Source of the DNA: Actinomadura terrae | GTDB taxonomy: Bacteria; Actinomycetota; Actinomycetes; Streptosporangiales; Streptosporangiaceae | Reading direction: 5' to 3' | DNA length: 64,000 nt | Assembly (NCBI RefSeq): GCF_022751215.1 | Contig: NZ_JAICDG010000003.1 | Coordinates: 62,001-126,000 of the forward strand | In this document: in pieces, positions 1 through 8,570 of the stretch | Layout: the number at the start of each line of letters is the position of its first letter | Position numbering within the stretch: the first letter of the stretch is position 1 | The notes under the pieces: model-generated | Told to the model about the DNA's origin: nothing | What the model saw: only the letters and a program-made list of their open reading frames with translations | The model's database searches: none | Made by a program: the position numbers and the translations under genes

Positions 1-2
1 AG

Positions 3-107
3 GAGGAACGCGCGTACGTCGTGATCCCGGTCGGCTATCCGGCGGACGACGCGATGGTCCCCGACATCACCCGGAAGCCGATCGACGAGGTCATCGTCCG
101 GCTGTGA
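3..107 (+). CDS. Nitroreductase-like protein, C-terminal fragment
   Basis: Only the last 34 codons are inside the window; the gene begins to the left. The peptide ends in VGYPADDAMVPDITRKPI followed by DEVIVRL, which resembles the C-terminus of FMN-dependent nitroreductase-family proteins, where a VGYP segment is followed by a conserved R-K-P-L/I-D-E/D motif. No catalytic or cofactor residue is visible. The call rests on this tail alone. The next gene is convergent and ends 36 bp downstream. Confidence 0.5.
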   Translation, partial: EERAYVVIPVGYPADDAMVPDITRKPIDEVIVRL

Positions 108-143
108 TGCCGGGCGCCACCGCGTCGCGATGATCCGCGGAGG

Positions 144-776
144 TCAGGACGCCCTGACCGACTCGGCCAGCTTCCTGTCGCGGGACGCCCTGACGAGGGC
201 GGCCGTGAGGTGCGCCAGGTCCTTCTCCGGTACCTGCGCGGCGAGCTTGTCCGGGGCGCTGGGCAGGCCGACCCGTTCGGCGCCCTTCTTCACCTGGGAG
301 TCGACGTAGGGGCGGAGCCACGGCCACACGGCCTGCGCCTCCCGGCAGAAGATGTCGACGCCGGTGGGGCCGATGCCGGGGAACTCCCTCAGGAGTTCGG
401 CGGCCTTCTTCGGGTCGTGGTCCGCCTCGGCGGCGAGCCTGCGCAGATCGCCCCTGTATTTGTTCTGGACGATCTGCGCGACCTCGCCGAGGCGGGTCGC
501 GGTGCTCTCGTCGTAGCGGACGTAGTGGCCCCGGCCCAGCGCGTCGACCCGCTGCTGCCACGTCAGCCCGCTCATGCCGCGCGGCGTCCCGCCGCCCGCG
601 TCGAACAGCTCGCGCGCGGCGGCCAGGGCGACGCCCGAGGAGATGCGGGCGCTCAGCAGGTTGGCGAGGACCAGCAGCTTGAACAACGCGGCGGGCTGGT
701 CCTTCAGCGGGATTCCGGCCTCCTCGGCGAACGTCCCGCCGGACTCCCGCAGCAACTTCCTGGTGGTGGTGTTCAT
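144..776 (-). CDS. HhH-GPD/endonuclease III-like DNA repair protein
   Basis: A 210-residue soluble protein. Residues about 131-150 (LREFPGIGPTGVDIFCREAQ) form a helix-hairpin-helix with the G-I-G turn used by endonuclease III/HhH-GPD glycosylases to grip DNA. A conserved Asp follows in PYVDSQVKKG, where the catalytic Asp of the superfamily is expected. The four-cysteine Fe-S loop of classical Nth is absent, so this is a small, cluster-less relative. It probably removes or senses damaged bases, but its substrate cannot be told. A second HhH-GPD protein lies at 19005-19586. Convergent with the nitroreductase fragment; its start is 132 bp from the rnhB stop. Confidence 0.65.
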   Translation of the reverse strand: MNTTTRKLLRESGGTFAEEAGIPLKDQPAALFKLLVLANLLSARISSGVALAAARELFDAGGGTPRGMSGLTWQQRVDALGRGHYVRYDESTATRLGEVAQIVQNKYRGDLRRLAAEADHDPKKAAELLREFPGIGPTGVDIFCREAQAVWPWLRPYVDSQVKKGAERVGLPSAPDKLAAQVPEKDLAHLTAALVRASRDRKLAESVRAS

Positions 777-867
777 GGCACGTACCTCCCGTTGGCGCCG
801 CCCTACCCGAGCAGGGAGAGGTGACTCATGGGCGGCTGGGAGCGATACCGCAGAGCGCCGGGAAAGG

Positions 868-1647
868 TCACAGGAGGCTGAGCTGACCCTCCCCCGCGAG
901 CGGGTCGCGGTGCTTCTTCAGGTGGCGCCAGCGCGGAAGGTCGTCCAGGTAGGACCACGACATCCTGTGGTGCGGGGTGGGCCCGGACTCCTCCAACGCC
1001 CGCTGATGGACGGGGGACGGGTAACCGGCGCTCTCCCCGAAGCCGTACCCGGGGAACTCCTCGTCCAGGACGGTCATGAGCCGATCCCGGTGCACTTTCG
1101 CCAGGACGGAGGCCGCCGCGACCGTCACCGACCGCTGGTCCGCCTTGACTTCGCACCGCACCCGCCAGGGGCGGCGGAGGAAATCGTGCTTGCCGTCCAG
1201 GATCACGATGTCGGGCGGGACGGGCAGCGCTTCGAGCGCGCGTACCGCCGCGCGGCGGAGCGCCTCCGTCATGCCGACCTCGTCGATCTCCTCCGGAGAG
1301 GACGCGCCTATGGCGTGCGCGTCCAGCCATTCGGGAAGCAGTTCGGCGAACGACTCCCGGTGCGTCTCGGTGAGGAGCTTGGAGTCGGTGAGGCCGACGG
1401 TGCGTTCGCCCCGCCCCCGCAGGACGGGCGGCGGGCTCAGGTCCGCGACCGCCGCGCACACGACGACGGGCCCGGCCCAGGCGCCGCGTCCGACCTCGTC
1501 GACGCCCGCGATCCGGAGGGGGCGGTCCCCGTCCGCGAGCGCGTCCCGGAGTTCGTGCTCGATCTCGTAACCGGCGACACGGGGCAACCGCGGACGCGGG
1601 GCGGAGGCGGAGCTGAGACCGGGCAGGAAACCGGTCGGGTCGGTCAA
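868..1647 (-). CDS. rnhB: Ribonuclease HII
   Basis: 259 residues, within the usual range for RNase HII. It cleaves the RNA strand of RNA-DNA hybrids and starts removal of ribonucleotides misincorporated in DNA. The signature GVDEVGRGAWAGPVV near residue 48 contains the Asp-Glu metal-binding pair. The third acidic residue is in VILDGKHDFLRRPW and further conserved acidic residues lie in the SVLAKVHRDRLM region. The N-terminal 45 residues (Pro/Ala-rich, then a helix) are an extension also seen in other actinobacterial RNases HII. It is read in the same direction as the upstream response regulator but with a gap of 93 bp, so it may have its own promoter. Confidence 0.92.
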   Translation of the reverse strand: MTDPTGFLPGLSSASAPRPRLPRVAGYEIEHELRDALADGDRPLRIAGVDEVGRGAWAGPVVVCAAVADLSPPPVLRGRGERTVGLTDSKLLTETHRESFAELLPEWLDAHAIGASSPEEIDEVGMTEALRRAAVRALEALPVPPDIVILDGKHDFLRRPWRVRCEVKADQRSVTVAAASVLAKVHRDRLMTVLDEEFPGYGFGESAGYPSPVHQRALEESGPTPHHRMSWSYLDDLPRWRHLKKHRDPLAGEGQLSLL

Positions 1648-1740
1648 GGAGTCCCCCTCAGGAAGCAGACGCGCATGTACTGCTCACGAATACAGCTCTG
1701 GGCCGGCCTCAAGGCGCATGCGCGACGACACGAGGCGCGG

Positions 1741-2346
1741 TCATAGCCAACCATTGTGGCGGGCCGTGCCCACGGCCTCGATGCGGTTGCGCGCGTTCGT
1801 CTTCCCAATCGCGGCGGACAGGTAGTTGCGGACGGTGCTCTCCGACAGGTGCAGGCGACCCGCGATGTCGGCCACGGTCGATCCGTCCGCCGCGGCGGTG
1901 AGGACGTCCCGTTCGCGGGCGGTCAGCGGGTTCGGCCCCACGGAGAGGGCGGTGGTGGCCAGCGCGGGGTCGACGACGCGTTCCCCGGCGAGTATCCGCC
2001 GCAGGGCCGAGACGAGGTCCTCGATGGGGCCGTCCTTGACGAGAAAGCCGCTGACGCCCGCTTCCATGGCACGACGCAGATAACCCGGACGCCCGAACGT
2101 GGTGACGATGAGGACTTTGCATGCGGGAAGTTCCTCGCGCAGGTCGGCGGCCACGTCCAGGCCGCTGCGGCCGGGTAGCTCGATGTCGAGCACGGCCACG
2201 TCGGGTCGCGTCCGCAACGCCTCGGCCAGGGCGTCGGTGCCGTTCCCCACCTGCGCGACGACCTCGATGTCGTCCTCCAGGCCCAGCAGGAGTGCGAGCG
2301 CGCTCCGCATCATGCCCTGGTCCTCGGCGAGCAGAACTCTGATCAC
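1741..2346 (-). CDS. NarL/FixJ-family response regulator (partner of kinase at 2414-3658)
   Basis: 201 residues: an N-terminal receiver domain with the acidic pocket AEDQ (residues 7-10) and phosphoacceptor Asp54 in VAVLDIELPG, then a LuxR-type helix-turn-helix (LTARERDVLTAAADGSTVAD, residues about 138-157, followed by the recognition helix LSESTVRNYLSAAIGK). It lies 67 bp downstream of a DesK-like kinase on the same strand, so the two are a two-component pair. The architecture is like DesR, which controls membrane-lipid genes in Bacillus, but the target genes here are unknown. Confidence 0.88.
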   Translation of the reverse strand: MIRVLLAEDQGMMRSALALLLGLEDDIEVVAQVGNGTDALAEALRTRPDVAVLDIELPGRSGLDVAADLREELPACKVLIVTTFGRPGYLRRAMEAGVSGFLVKDGPIEDLVSALRRILAGERVVDPALATTALSVGPNPLTARERDVLTAAADGSTVADIAGRLHLSESTVRNYLSAAIGKTNARNRIEAVGTARHNGWL

Positions 2347-2413
2347 GTGCCACCTCCCGGCCCCATTGTCCCCAGCACGGTCATAGGGCGGGCGCTCACA
2401 GGGATGACGGCGC

Positions 2414-3658
2414 TCATAGGGACGGGACTACAGGGACGGTGACGGTCAGGAGAAAACCGCCGCCCGGTGCGGGCCCAGCCTCCACCGTCCCGTCGGCCAC
2501 CGCCATCCGCTCGGTGAGCCCGCGTAGGCCGTGCCCACCCCGCGCACCGTACTCCGCATGGAAACCGTTGACGTGAGGCGCGTCCAGTCCCGTATGGAGG
2601 TTCGTGCCAGGCGATGCACCATTCGGGCCTACGCCGTCGTCTTTCAGCTCAAGGACGACGCGCTCGCCCTCGTTCCGGACGGTGATCTCGCAATGGCGGG
2701 CGCCGCTGTGCCGGATGACGTTGGTGACGCCCTCCCGCACCGCCCAGCCCAGCAGCGCGTCGGGCCCCGTGGGGAGGGGCGGGCCGGAGCGGCGCACGGT
2801 CGCGTCCACGCCCGAATCGCACAGCGCCGTACGGGCGGCGTCGAGCTCGTCCGCCAGGCCGCGGCCGCGATAGCCGCTCACCGCCTGCCGCACCTCGCTC
2901 AGCGCCCGCCGTCCGACGGTCTCGATGTCGGTGGCCTGCTCGGCGGCGAGCGCGGGATCGCGGTCCGCGACGAGCCGGACGGCCTGCGCCTTGACCACCA
3001 TGAGCGAGAGCGTGTGGCCGAGCAGGTCGTGGAGGTCCCGAGAGAAGCGGAGCCGCTCCTGCGTCACGGCGGCCTCGGCGAGCTCCTCGCGCGCGTCGCG
3101 GAGCAGCCTGATAGCGCTGAAGAGGCGCAGGATGACGGCGGTCACCAGCCCCGCCGTGATCGTCCCGTAGGAGTTGCCGAGGATGCTCACGCTGTCCTCG
3201 CCGCCCACCCACCCGGCCAGTGCGCTGACGAGCGACACGCCGCCGATGCCCAGCAGCATCGACGCTTCCGGGCCCCGCGTCTGCTTGGAGGCGTGGCCCA
3301 CGACGACGCCGGTGGCGAGGCCCAGCAGCGGGAACAGCGAGTACCAGCCGTCCTGGAAACCGACCGCGACAACGGAGACGAGCCCCGTCTGGACTGCCAC
3401 GAGGCTAATGGGGAGCCGCATGGGTACACGCCCGTCGAACGCGGTCAGGACGATGGCCGTATGCACCATGGCCACTGCGAGGAGAGCGATGCACCCCAAC
3501 CACAGCGGCTCGGTGCGGCCGCTGGCCATGTCATAGATGGGCCAGGCAAGCAGGACCATCCAGAAAAGGAACGTTCGCCTACCGGGCCCCTTCCGCTCCA
3601 CCTTCTCCGGATCCAGGTCGGGAAGCCGTGGGGTCGGCGGTCCCTTCCAGAAGCTCAC
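2414..3658 (-). CDS. DesK-like sensor histidine kinase
   Basis: 414 residues. About five hydrophobic segments between residues 29 and 180 form the membrane sensor part. A HisKA_3 dimerisation segment follows with the phospho-acceptor His210 in RFSRDLHDLLGHTLS, then a GHKL ATPase domain (N-box VREGVTNVIRHSG, G-box GGHGLRGLTERM). The GTG start at 3658 is supported by a strong AAGGAGG ribosome-binding site six bases upstream. Transcribed with the NarL-type regulator immediately downstream. The extracytoplasmic loops are short, which fits sensing of the membrane itself or of intramembrane signals (inference). Confidence 0.88.
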   Translation of the reverse strand: MSFWKGPPTPRLPDLDPEKVERKGPGRRTFLFWMVLLAWPIYDMASGRTEPLWLGCIALLAVAMVHTAIVLTAFDGRVPMRLPISLVAVQTGLVSVVAVGFQDGWYSLFPLLGLATGVVVGHASKQTRGPEASMLLGIGGVSLVSALAGWVGGEDSVSILGNSYGTITAGLVTAVILRLFSAIRLLRDAREELAEAAVTQERLRFSRDLHDLLGHTLSLMVVKAQAVRLVADRDPALAAEQATDIETVGRRALSEVRQAVSGYRGRGLADELDAARTALCDSGVDATVRRSGPPLPTGPDALLGWAVREGVTNVIRHSGARHCEITVRNEGERVVLELKDDGVGPNGASPGTNLHTGLDAPHVNGFHAEYGARGGHGLRGLTERMAVADGTVEAGPAPGGGFLLTVTVPVVPSL

Positions 3659-4027
3659 CTGCCACCCTCCTTCGTTACGGGGAACACCGTATGTGGACGG
3701 GTGGGCTCCTCCTGACCGGTGCGAACACCGGTGCCACCGCCGCAGCCGAGCGGGCGGAAGGCGTCATCGGCCCGTGGTGAGCGCCGCAACTCCTTCACCA
3801 TTCGTATCGCTCCGCAGCTTCTGGTCACATCGGTGGGCACGAGGCCCTCGCGTTCCGGCGGCGCCCGGCTTTCCCCGTGGCGGCGCTAGGGATGACGCTA
3901 GGGATTCGGCTCCTCCCTTCCACAGAGCCGGACATCCGCTTGTGGGCAGTACAAATGTCCCGGTGCCATACGCGGTGCGCCCATGAACGGGCACGGGTCC
4001 CTCCTGCCATGTGGCAAGGAACCCCGT
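3659..4027. other. Divergent intergenic region, 369 bp
   Basis: The gap separates the divergently transcribed kinase/regulator pair from the AAA+ ATPase gene. The open frames here are short, have unconvincing codon use and no ribosome-binding site. It must hold promoters for both directions, but I see no clear -35/-10 pair, operator palindrome or hairpin. Confidence 0.4.
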
Positions 4028-6667
4028 GTGGGGAGTCCCGTTCTGGCACGTCCTGCGCTTTACTCGGCTTTGATGGCTTTGTTCGGCAGGTCACGCTCCC
4101 GACCGGCGAAGGGCGCCCGGGCACGGGATCTATTCGAGCGCCTGCGGGTGCGCTACTTCCAGGTCGCCCCGGGTCTGCGATTCCTGGGCGGGGTGCTGGT
4201 CGTCGCCCTGGTGCTCTCGGCCGTGGTCTTCCTGGACGGCCCGGCCCCGGCCCTGGGCACGGCGGCGTTCACGGTCATCCTGCTCGTCGTCGTCCACCTG
4301 ACCCTGCGCTCGCCCAGCGGCATGGCCACCATCGCCGTGATGACGACATGGCTCGCGTTGTCGATTCCGCTGGGGGGCCTCTATCCGGACGAGGGGCACC
4401 CGCCGTACCTGAGCCCTGCCCTGCTGCTCGCCGTGCTCGCCCTCCCCGTCGCGTTCGTCGCGTTCCGCCTCCGCGGATACGCGCCCTGGCGGACCGCGAC
4501 GCTCGCCCTGGGCGCGGCCGGGGTCGTCACGGCCGCCGTCGTGCATCCGCTTCCGGCCGCCCACGTGGCGCCGGGCTGGGCCGCCGCGCTGGCCGTCCTG
4601 TTCTACCGGTGGGACCAGGCGCGGCGTACGGTGCCCGCCGAGGCGTACGAGACGGGCTGGGTCCAGGAGCAGTCCAACCCCAAGGGGGACAGTGTGCCCG
4701 GGCCGTCCAAGAACCCGTCAGGACCCGACAAGCGCGACCGGCGCGGTGGGGGAGCGGGGTCCAACGACAAGCCGGGCGGCGCACCGCCCGGGGACGACCT
4801 CGTGCCGGCGGACATGACACCCGCGTCCGCGCAGTCGGCCCAAGAGCAGCGTGCCGCCGCGCAGGCGGTTGACGCGGCGCCCGTACCCGAACAGGGGTCC
4901 TCCCCGGAAGGACGTGCTGAGGAGGCGCCGTCGCTGTCGGTCGCCGAGGCGCTGGAGGAACTCGAAGGCATGATCGGGCTCGAACCGGTCAAGCGCCAGG
5001 TGCGTTCCATAGCCGCGTCCATAGAGGCGGCGCATATGCGGGCCGCCGCCGGGGTGCCCACGGAGAAGCCCATGCGGCACTTCGTGTTCGTCGGGCCCTC
5101 CGGTACGGGCAAGACCACCGTCGCGCGCGTCCTCGCCAAGATCTTCTATGCGTTCGGGCTGCTGCCGGAGCCGACCGTGGTGGAGGCCCAGCGGGCGGAC
5201 CTGGTCGGGGAGTTCCTCGGCGCCACCGCCCTCAAGACGAACCGGCTCGTCGATTCGGCGCTCGGCGGGCTGCTGTTCATCGACGAGGCGTACGGCCTGG
5301 TGAACTCGGCCGAGGGCCAGCCCGACCGGTTCGGGGACGAGGCGGTGCAGACGCTGCTCAAGCGCGCCGAGGACGACCGCGACAACCTCGTCATCATCCT
5401 CGCCGGATACGACGCGCAGATGGAGGAGTTCCTCTCGTCCAACCCTGGGCTCGCGTCCAGATTCGGCACGCGCGTGCACTTCCCCTCCTACCGTCCCGAC
5501 GAGTTGCTGCGGATAGCCGACTACCACACCGGCCTCCGCGAGGACCGGCTCGACCCGGAGGCCCGGCGCCGCCTCGCGGACCGGTTCGAGGAGGTCGAGC
5601 GGCGCGGGATCATCGACGAGCTGGGCAACGGACGTTTCGTCCGGACGCTCACCGAGGCGGCGGCGCGCGCTCGCGACGTGCGGGTCGTCGAGTCCGCCTC
5701 GTCGTCCGGCGAACCGGCCCGGCCCAGCGCCGAGGACTTGGTCACGCTGCGCGCTGAGGACGTCGAGGCGGCCTTCGCGGAGGTCACCGAGAGGTACCGG
5801 GGCTACGCCGAGACTCCGACGCTGGACGAGGCGCTGGGCTCCCTGGAGGCGATGATCGGCCTGGAACCGGTGAAGCGGCAGGTCCGGGAGATCGCCGCGC
5901 AGCTCCAGGTCGCCCGGATGCGGCAGGAGCAGGGGCTCGTCACCCGCCCGCCGACCAGGCATTTCGTGTTCACCGGGCCGCCGGGCACGGGCAAGACCAC
6001 GGTCGCGCGGGTGCTCGGCCGGATCTTCGCCGCGGCCGGGCTGCTGGCCCGCCCGGAGGTCGTCGAGGCCCAGCGCGCCGATCTGGTCGGCGAGCACCTC
6101 GGCGCGACCGCGCTCAAGACGAACAAGGTGATCGACTCCGCGCTCGGCGGCGTCCTGTTCGTGGACGAGGCCTACGCGCTGACCAACGCGGGCTACTCGG
6201 GCGGTGACGCGTTCGGGGCGGAGGCGGTGCAGACACTGCTCAAGCGCGCCGAGGACGACCGGGACCGGCTCGTGGTCGTCCTGGCCGGATACGAGGCCGA
6301 CATGGACCGTTTCCTCTCGTCCAACCCCGGGCTGTCCTCCCGTTTCGACGTGCGCGTGGACTTCCCCTCCTACGGGCCCGACGAACTCCTCCGCATAGCG
6401 CAGCTCATCGCGGAGCAGGGCGGTGACCAGTGGGAGGAAGAGGCCCTGGACGACCTCGCCCTGGTGTTCCAGCGCGCATGCGGGACGGGCCGGATCGACG
6501 AACTCGGCAATGGACGCTTCGCCCGGTCCATGTACGAGAAGGCGTGCGCGTGCCGTGCCCTGCGCGCGGCCAAGCTCGGCTCCGCCGCGACCACCGCGGA
6601 CCTCACGCTGCTCACCACCGACGACGTCCGGGACGCCTTCGCCGACCTCGCGCACCGCCTCGTCTGA
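4028..6667 (+). CDS. Membrane-anchored tandem AAA+ ATPase (CbxX/CfqX type)
   Basis: About 879 residues. The N-terminal third has four to five hydrophobic segments (roughly residues 40-200), then a charged Pro/Gly-rich linker, then two closely similar AAA+ modules of the CbxX/CfqX (CbbX, EccA C-terminal) class. Module 1 has Walker A GPSGTGKTT (356-364) and Walker B GLLFIDEAYGL. Module 2 has Walker A GPPGTGKTT (650-658) and Walker B GVLFVDEAYAL. Both repeat the family motif VEAQRADLVGE and a Sensor-1 VILAGY or VVLAGY strand. The modules look like an internal duplication. I chose the GTG at 4028 because AAGGA (4016-4020) lies seven bases upstream; an ATG at 3983 (no Shine-Dalgarno) or 4073 is possible. 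CbxX ATPases remodel Rubisco or serve ESX secretion, but no ESX or Rubisco gene is near, so the client is unknown. Confidence 0.75.
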   Translation: MGSPVLARPALYSALMALFGRSRSRPAKGARARDLFERLRVRYFQVAPGLRFLGGVLVVALVLSAVVFLDGPAPALGTAAFTVILLVVVHLTLRSPSGMATIAVMTTWLALSIPLGGLYPDEGHPPYLSPALLLAVLALPVAFVAFRLRGYAPWRTATLALGAAGVVTAAVVHPLPAAHVAPGWAAALAVLFYRWDQARRTVPAEAYETGWVQEQSNPKGDSVPGPSKNPSGPDKRDRRGGGAGSNDKPGGAPPGDDLVPADMTPASAQSAQEQRAAAQAVDAAPVPEQGSSPEGRAEEAPSLSVAEALEELEGMIGLEPVKRQVRSIAASIEAAHMRAAAGVPTEKPMRHFVFVGPSGTGKTTVARVLAKIFYAFGLLPEPTVVEAQRADLVGEFLGATALKTNRLVDSALGGLLFIDEAYGLVNSAEGQPDRFGDEAVQTLLKRAEDDRDNLVIILAGYDAQMEEFLSSNPGLASRFGTRVHFPSYRPDELLRIADYHTGLREDRLDPEARRRLADRFEEVERRGIIDELGNGRFVRTLTEAAARARDVRVVESASSSGEPARPSAEDLVTLRAEDVEAAFAEVTERYRGYAETPTLDEALGSLEAMIGLEPVKRQVREIAAQLQVARMRQEQGLVTRPPTRHFVFTGPPGTGKTTVARVLGRIFAAAGLLARPEVVEAQRADLVGEHLGATALKTNKVIDSALGGVLFVDEAYALTNAGYSGGDAFGAEAVQTLLKRAEDDRDRLVVVLAGYEADMDRFLSSNPGLSSRFDVRVDFPSYGPDELLRIAQLIAEQGGDQWEEEALDDLALVFQRACGTGRIDELGNGRFARSMYEKACACRALRAAKLGSAATTADLTLLTTDDVRDAFADLAHRLV

Positions 6668-6732
6668 CCTGGGCCGTCACGGGCGGGCGCCCGGTGGTTC
6701 GCACTGTCGGTGGGACGCGGTGTAATCGAGGC

Positions 6733-7830
6733 ATGGCTTCGGTGACATGGGCGCAGGTGCTGGCCTGGCGGATGCGGCGGCAGTACCTCGAACCGGCGGG
6801 CGAATCGGCGGGCGCGGCGTCGGCGACGGACGTCGCGCGGCGGCTGGCCGGTGTGCAGGCGCAGGTGGCGTCCGCCGCCGAGACCGCCGTCGCGCTACGG
6901 CGGACGGAACCCGTCCCAGGGGAGGTGACGCATGCCCTCCTGGACGAACGGGCCCTCGTCAAGACCTGGGCGATGCGGGGCACGCTGCACCTGCTCCCCG
7001 TGGACGAGGCCGCCGCCTACCTGGTGCTGTGCTCGGCGGTCCGCAACTGGGAGAAGGGCACCTGGCAGCGGACCTTCGGCGCCACCCCGGCCGACTTGGA
7101 GGCCATCGCGGAAGCCGCGACCGGGGCGCTCGCGGGCGGCGCCGCGCTCACCCGCGAGGAGCTCACCACCGCCGTCGTGGAGGAGACGGGGTCGCGGCAC
7201 CTGGCCGAGGTGCTCGGCTCCGGCTGGGGCACACTCCTCAAGCCGCTCGCCTGGTGGGGCGTGCTCTGCTACGGCCCGCCCCGGGGCACGAACGTCACCT
7301 TCACATCGCCTGAAGGGTGGCTCCCGGGCTGGAAGGGCCTTCCCCCGATGGACGAGGCCGCCCGGACGGTCGTCCACGCCTACCTCGGCGCGCATGGGCC
7401 CGCGACACCCGACCAGTTCGACAACTGGCTGATGCGCAAGGCGAACCGCAAGCGCGACGTCAAAGCGTGGTTCGCCGCCGCTGAAGACGGTCTCGCCATG
7501 GTCGACGTGGAGGGCGTCCCCATGTACGTGCAGGAGGGGCACAGGGACGAGCTGCTCGCCACGGAACCCACGTCGTCCGTCAGGCTGCTCGGCGCGTTCG
7601 ACCAGTACGTGCTGGGGGCCGGTACGGGGGCGACCTATCTGGTCCCCGCCGAGCACCGGAAGGCGGTCAGCCGCGCGGGCGGGTGGATCTCCCCGGTCGT
7701 CCTGCACGAAGGGCGCGTCGCGGGCGTCTGGGAGGACATGGACGGCGACATCGCCGTCACCGCGTTCGAGGACGTCCCCGCCGACCTGCTGGAGGCGGAG
7801 AAGGCGCGCATGCGGTCGCTACCGCGCTGA
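6733..7830 (+). CDS. Winged-helix DNA-binding domain protein (HTH_42 / YcaQ-AlkX-like)
   Basis: 365 residues. The order of segments (VARRLAGVQAQVASAAE, then a KTWAMRGTLHLLPVDEAAAY stretch, then LLGAFDQYVLG) matches the actinobacterial winged-helix DNA-binding proteins of the HTH_42/DUF1006 family. Members in this superfamily include AlkZ/YcaQ glycosylases that unhook interstrand crosslinks. Key motif for that activity is a Q-x-Q pair; here QAQ is present at residues 41-43. Whether this copy is a glycosylase is not certain. The start ATG 6733 follows a possible leaderless -10 (TGTAAT at 6721-6726, six bases before ATG). It follows the AAA+ gene by 65 bp and ends overlapping the TetR stop on the other strand by 12 bp. 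Confidence 0.75.
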   Translation: MASVTWAQVLAWRMRRQYLEPAGESAGAASATDVARRLAGVQAQVASAAETAVALRRTEPVPGEVTHALLDERALVKTWAMRGTLHLLPVDEAAAYLVLCSAVRNWEKGTWQRTFGATPADLEAIAEAATGALAGGAALTREELTTAVVEETGSRHLAEVLGSGWGTLLKPLAWWGVLCYGPPRGTNVTFTSPEGWLPGWKGLPPMDEAARTVVHAYLGAHGPATPDQFDNWLMRKANRKRDVKAWFAAAEDGLAMVDVEGVPMYVQEGHRDELLATEPTSSVRLLGAFDQYVLGAGTGATYLVPAEHRKAVSRAGGWISPVVLHEGRVAGVWEDMDGDIAVTAFEDVPADLLEAEKARMRSLPR

Positions 7831-8463
7831 CGCGGAGGCGGTGGGTTGTCCGGCGGCGGGCCGTCCGGCGTCGGGCGCGCCCTGTTCGGGCCACAGGGCG
7901 AGGGCCAGTTCGACCACCTTCCGCAGGTCGTCGCGGGAAGCGCCGCCGGCGGCCTGGACGGAGACGCCGTAGGAGATCGACCAGACATAGCGGGCCAGCG
8001 CGTCGCAGTCGATGTTCGGAGGGAGGTCCCCTTCCGCCCGGGCACGTTCGAAGCGGGCGGCCAGGTCGCACTCACCCGCGCGGCGCCGGGACGCGATCTC
8101 CTCGCGGACGGCGTTGTTCTGCTCGCCCGTGGCGAGCGCGGCCTGCACGATGAGGCATCCGCCGGGCCCGCGCGTGACCACCTCGACGGCGCCGAACAGT
8201 AGGGCTTCGGCCACGGCGTGCGCGGTGGGCTTGGTCAGGGCCGTGTGGACGTAGGACGCCGGGCCCTCCACGTAGCGGTCGAGGGCCTTGCGGAAGAGGG
8301 TCTCCTTGTTGCCGTAGGCCGCGTACAGGCTCGGGCGGTTGATGCCCATCGCCCGGGTCAGGTCCGACAGGGCGGTGCCCTCGTACCCCTGCCGCCAGAA
8401 GACGGTGAGGGCACGGTCGAGCCGCTCGTCCACGTCGAACTCGCGGGGGCGTCCGGTGGCCAT
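7819..8463 (-). CDS. TetR-family transcriptional regulator
   Basis: 214 residues. The N-terminal helix-turn-helix (residues about 28-57: GTALSDLTRAMGINRPSLYA) is typical of TetR repressors, followed by a helical ligand-binding domain with the TetR_C-like PGGCLIVQAAL segment common in regulators of short-chain dehydrogenases. Start ATG at 8463 (MATGRPREFD) fits the family; an upstream in-frame extension to 8577 would run through the operators and the next gene. Divergent from an SDR gene, with palindromic operators between them, so it most likely represses itself and the SDR. The inducer is unknown. Confidence 0.88.
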   Translation of the reverse strand: MATGRPREFDVDERLDRALTVFWRQGYEGTALSDLTRAMGINRPSLYAAYGNKETLFRKALDRYVEGPASYVHTALTKPTAHAVAEALLFGAVEVVTRGPGGCLIVQAALATGEQNNAVREEIASRRRAGECDLAARFERARAEGDLPPNIDCDALARYVWSISYGVSVQAAGGASRDDLRKVVELALALWPEQGAPDAGRPAAGQPTASASAR

Positions 8464-8490
8464 GTGGCGTGCTCCACTCCTGCGCTTGTG

Positions 8491-8504
8491 TATCGAACGG
8501 TATA
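8491..8504. promoter_or_regulatory. TetR operator candidate 1
   Basis: TATCGAACGGTATA is an imperfect palindrome sharing the CGGTA half-site of operator 2, 17 bp to its right. It sits 27 bp upstream of the tetR start codon, where a self-repressing TetR protein would bind. The two sites suggest control of both divergent promoters. Confidence 0.55.
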
Positions 8505-8521
8505 GTACGCTACCGACTTTA

Positions 8522-8535
8522 GTACCGATCGGTAC
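8522..8535. promoter_or_regulatory. TetR operator candidate 2 (perfect palindrome)
   Basis: GTACCGATCGGTAC is a perfect 14-bp palindrome, set in a longer near-symmetrical context (CTTTA to the left, ATAAAG to the right). It lies 35 bp upstream of the SDR start, inside the expected promoter. Operators of TetR regulators next to short-chain dehydrogenases are often of this T-A-C-C-G-A/T type. Confidence 0.7.
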
Positions 8536-8570
8536 ATAAAGTGGACGCTCATCTGGACGAGGAGACGACG

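Noticed and set aside
3655..3994. Short minus-strand frames between the kinase and AAA+ genes
   Set aside because: They lack ribosome-binding sites and recognisable sequence, and overlap each other in different frames.
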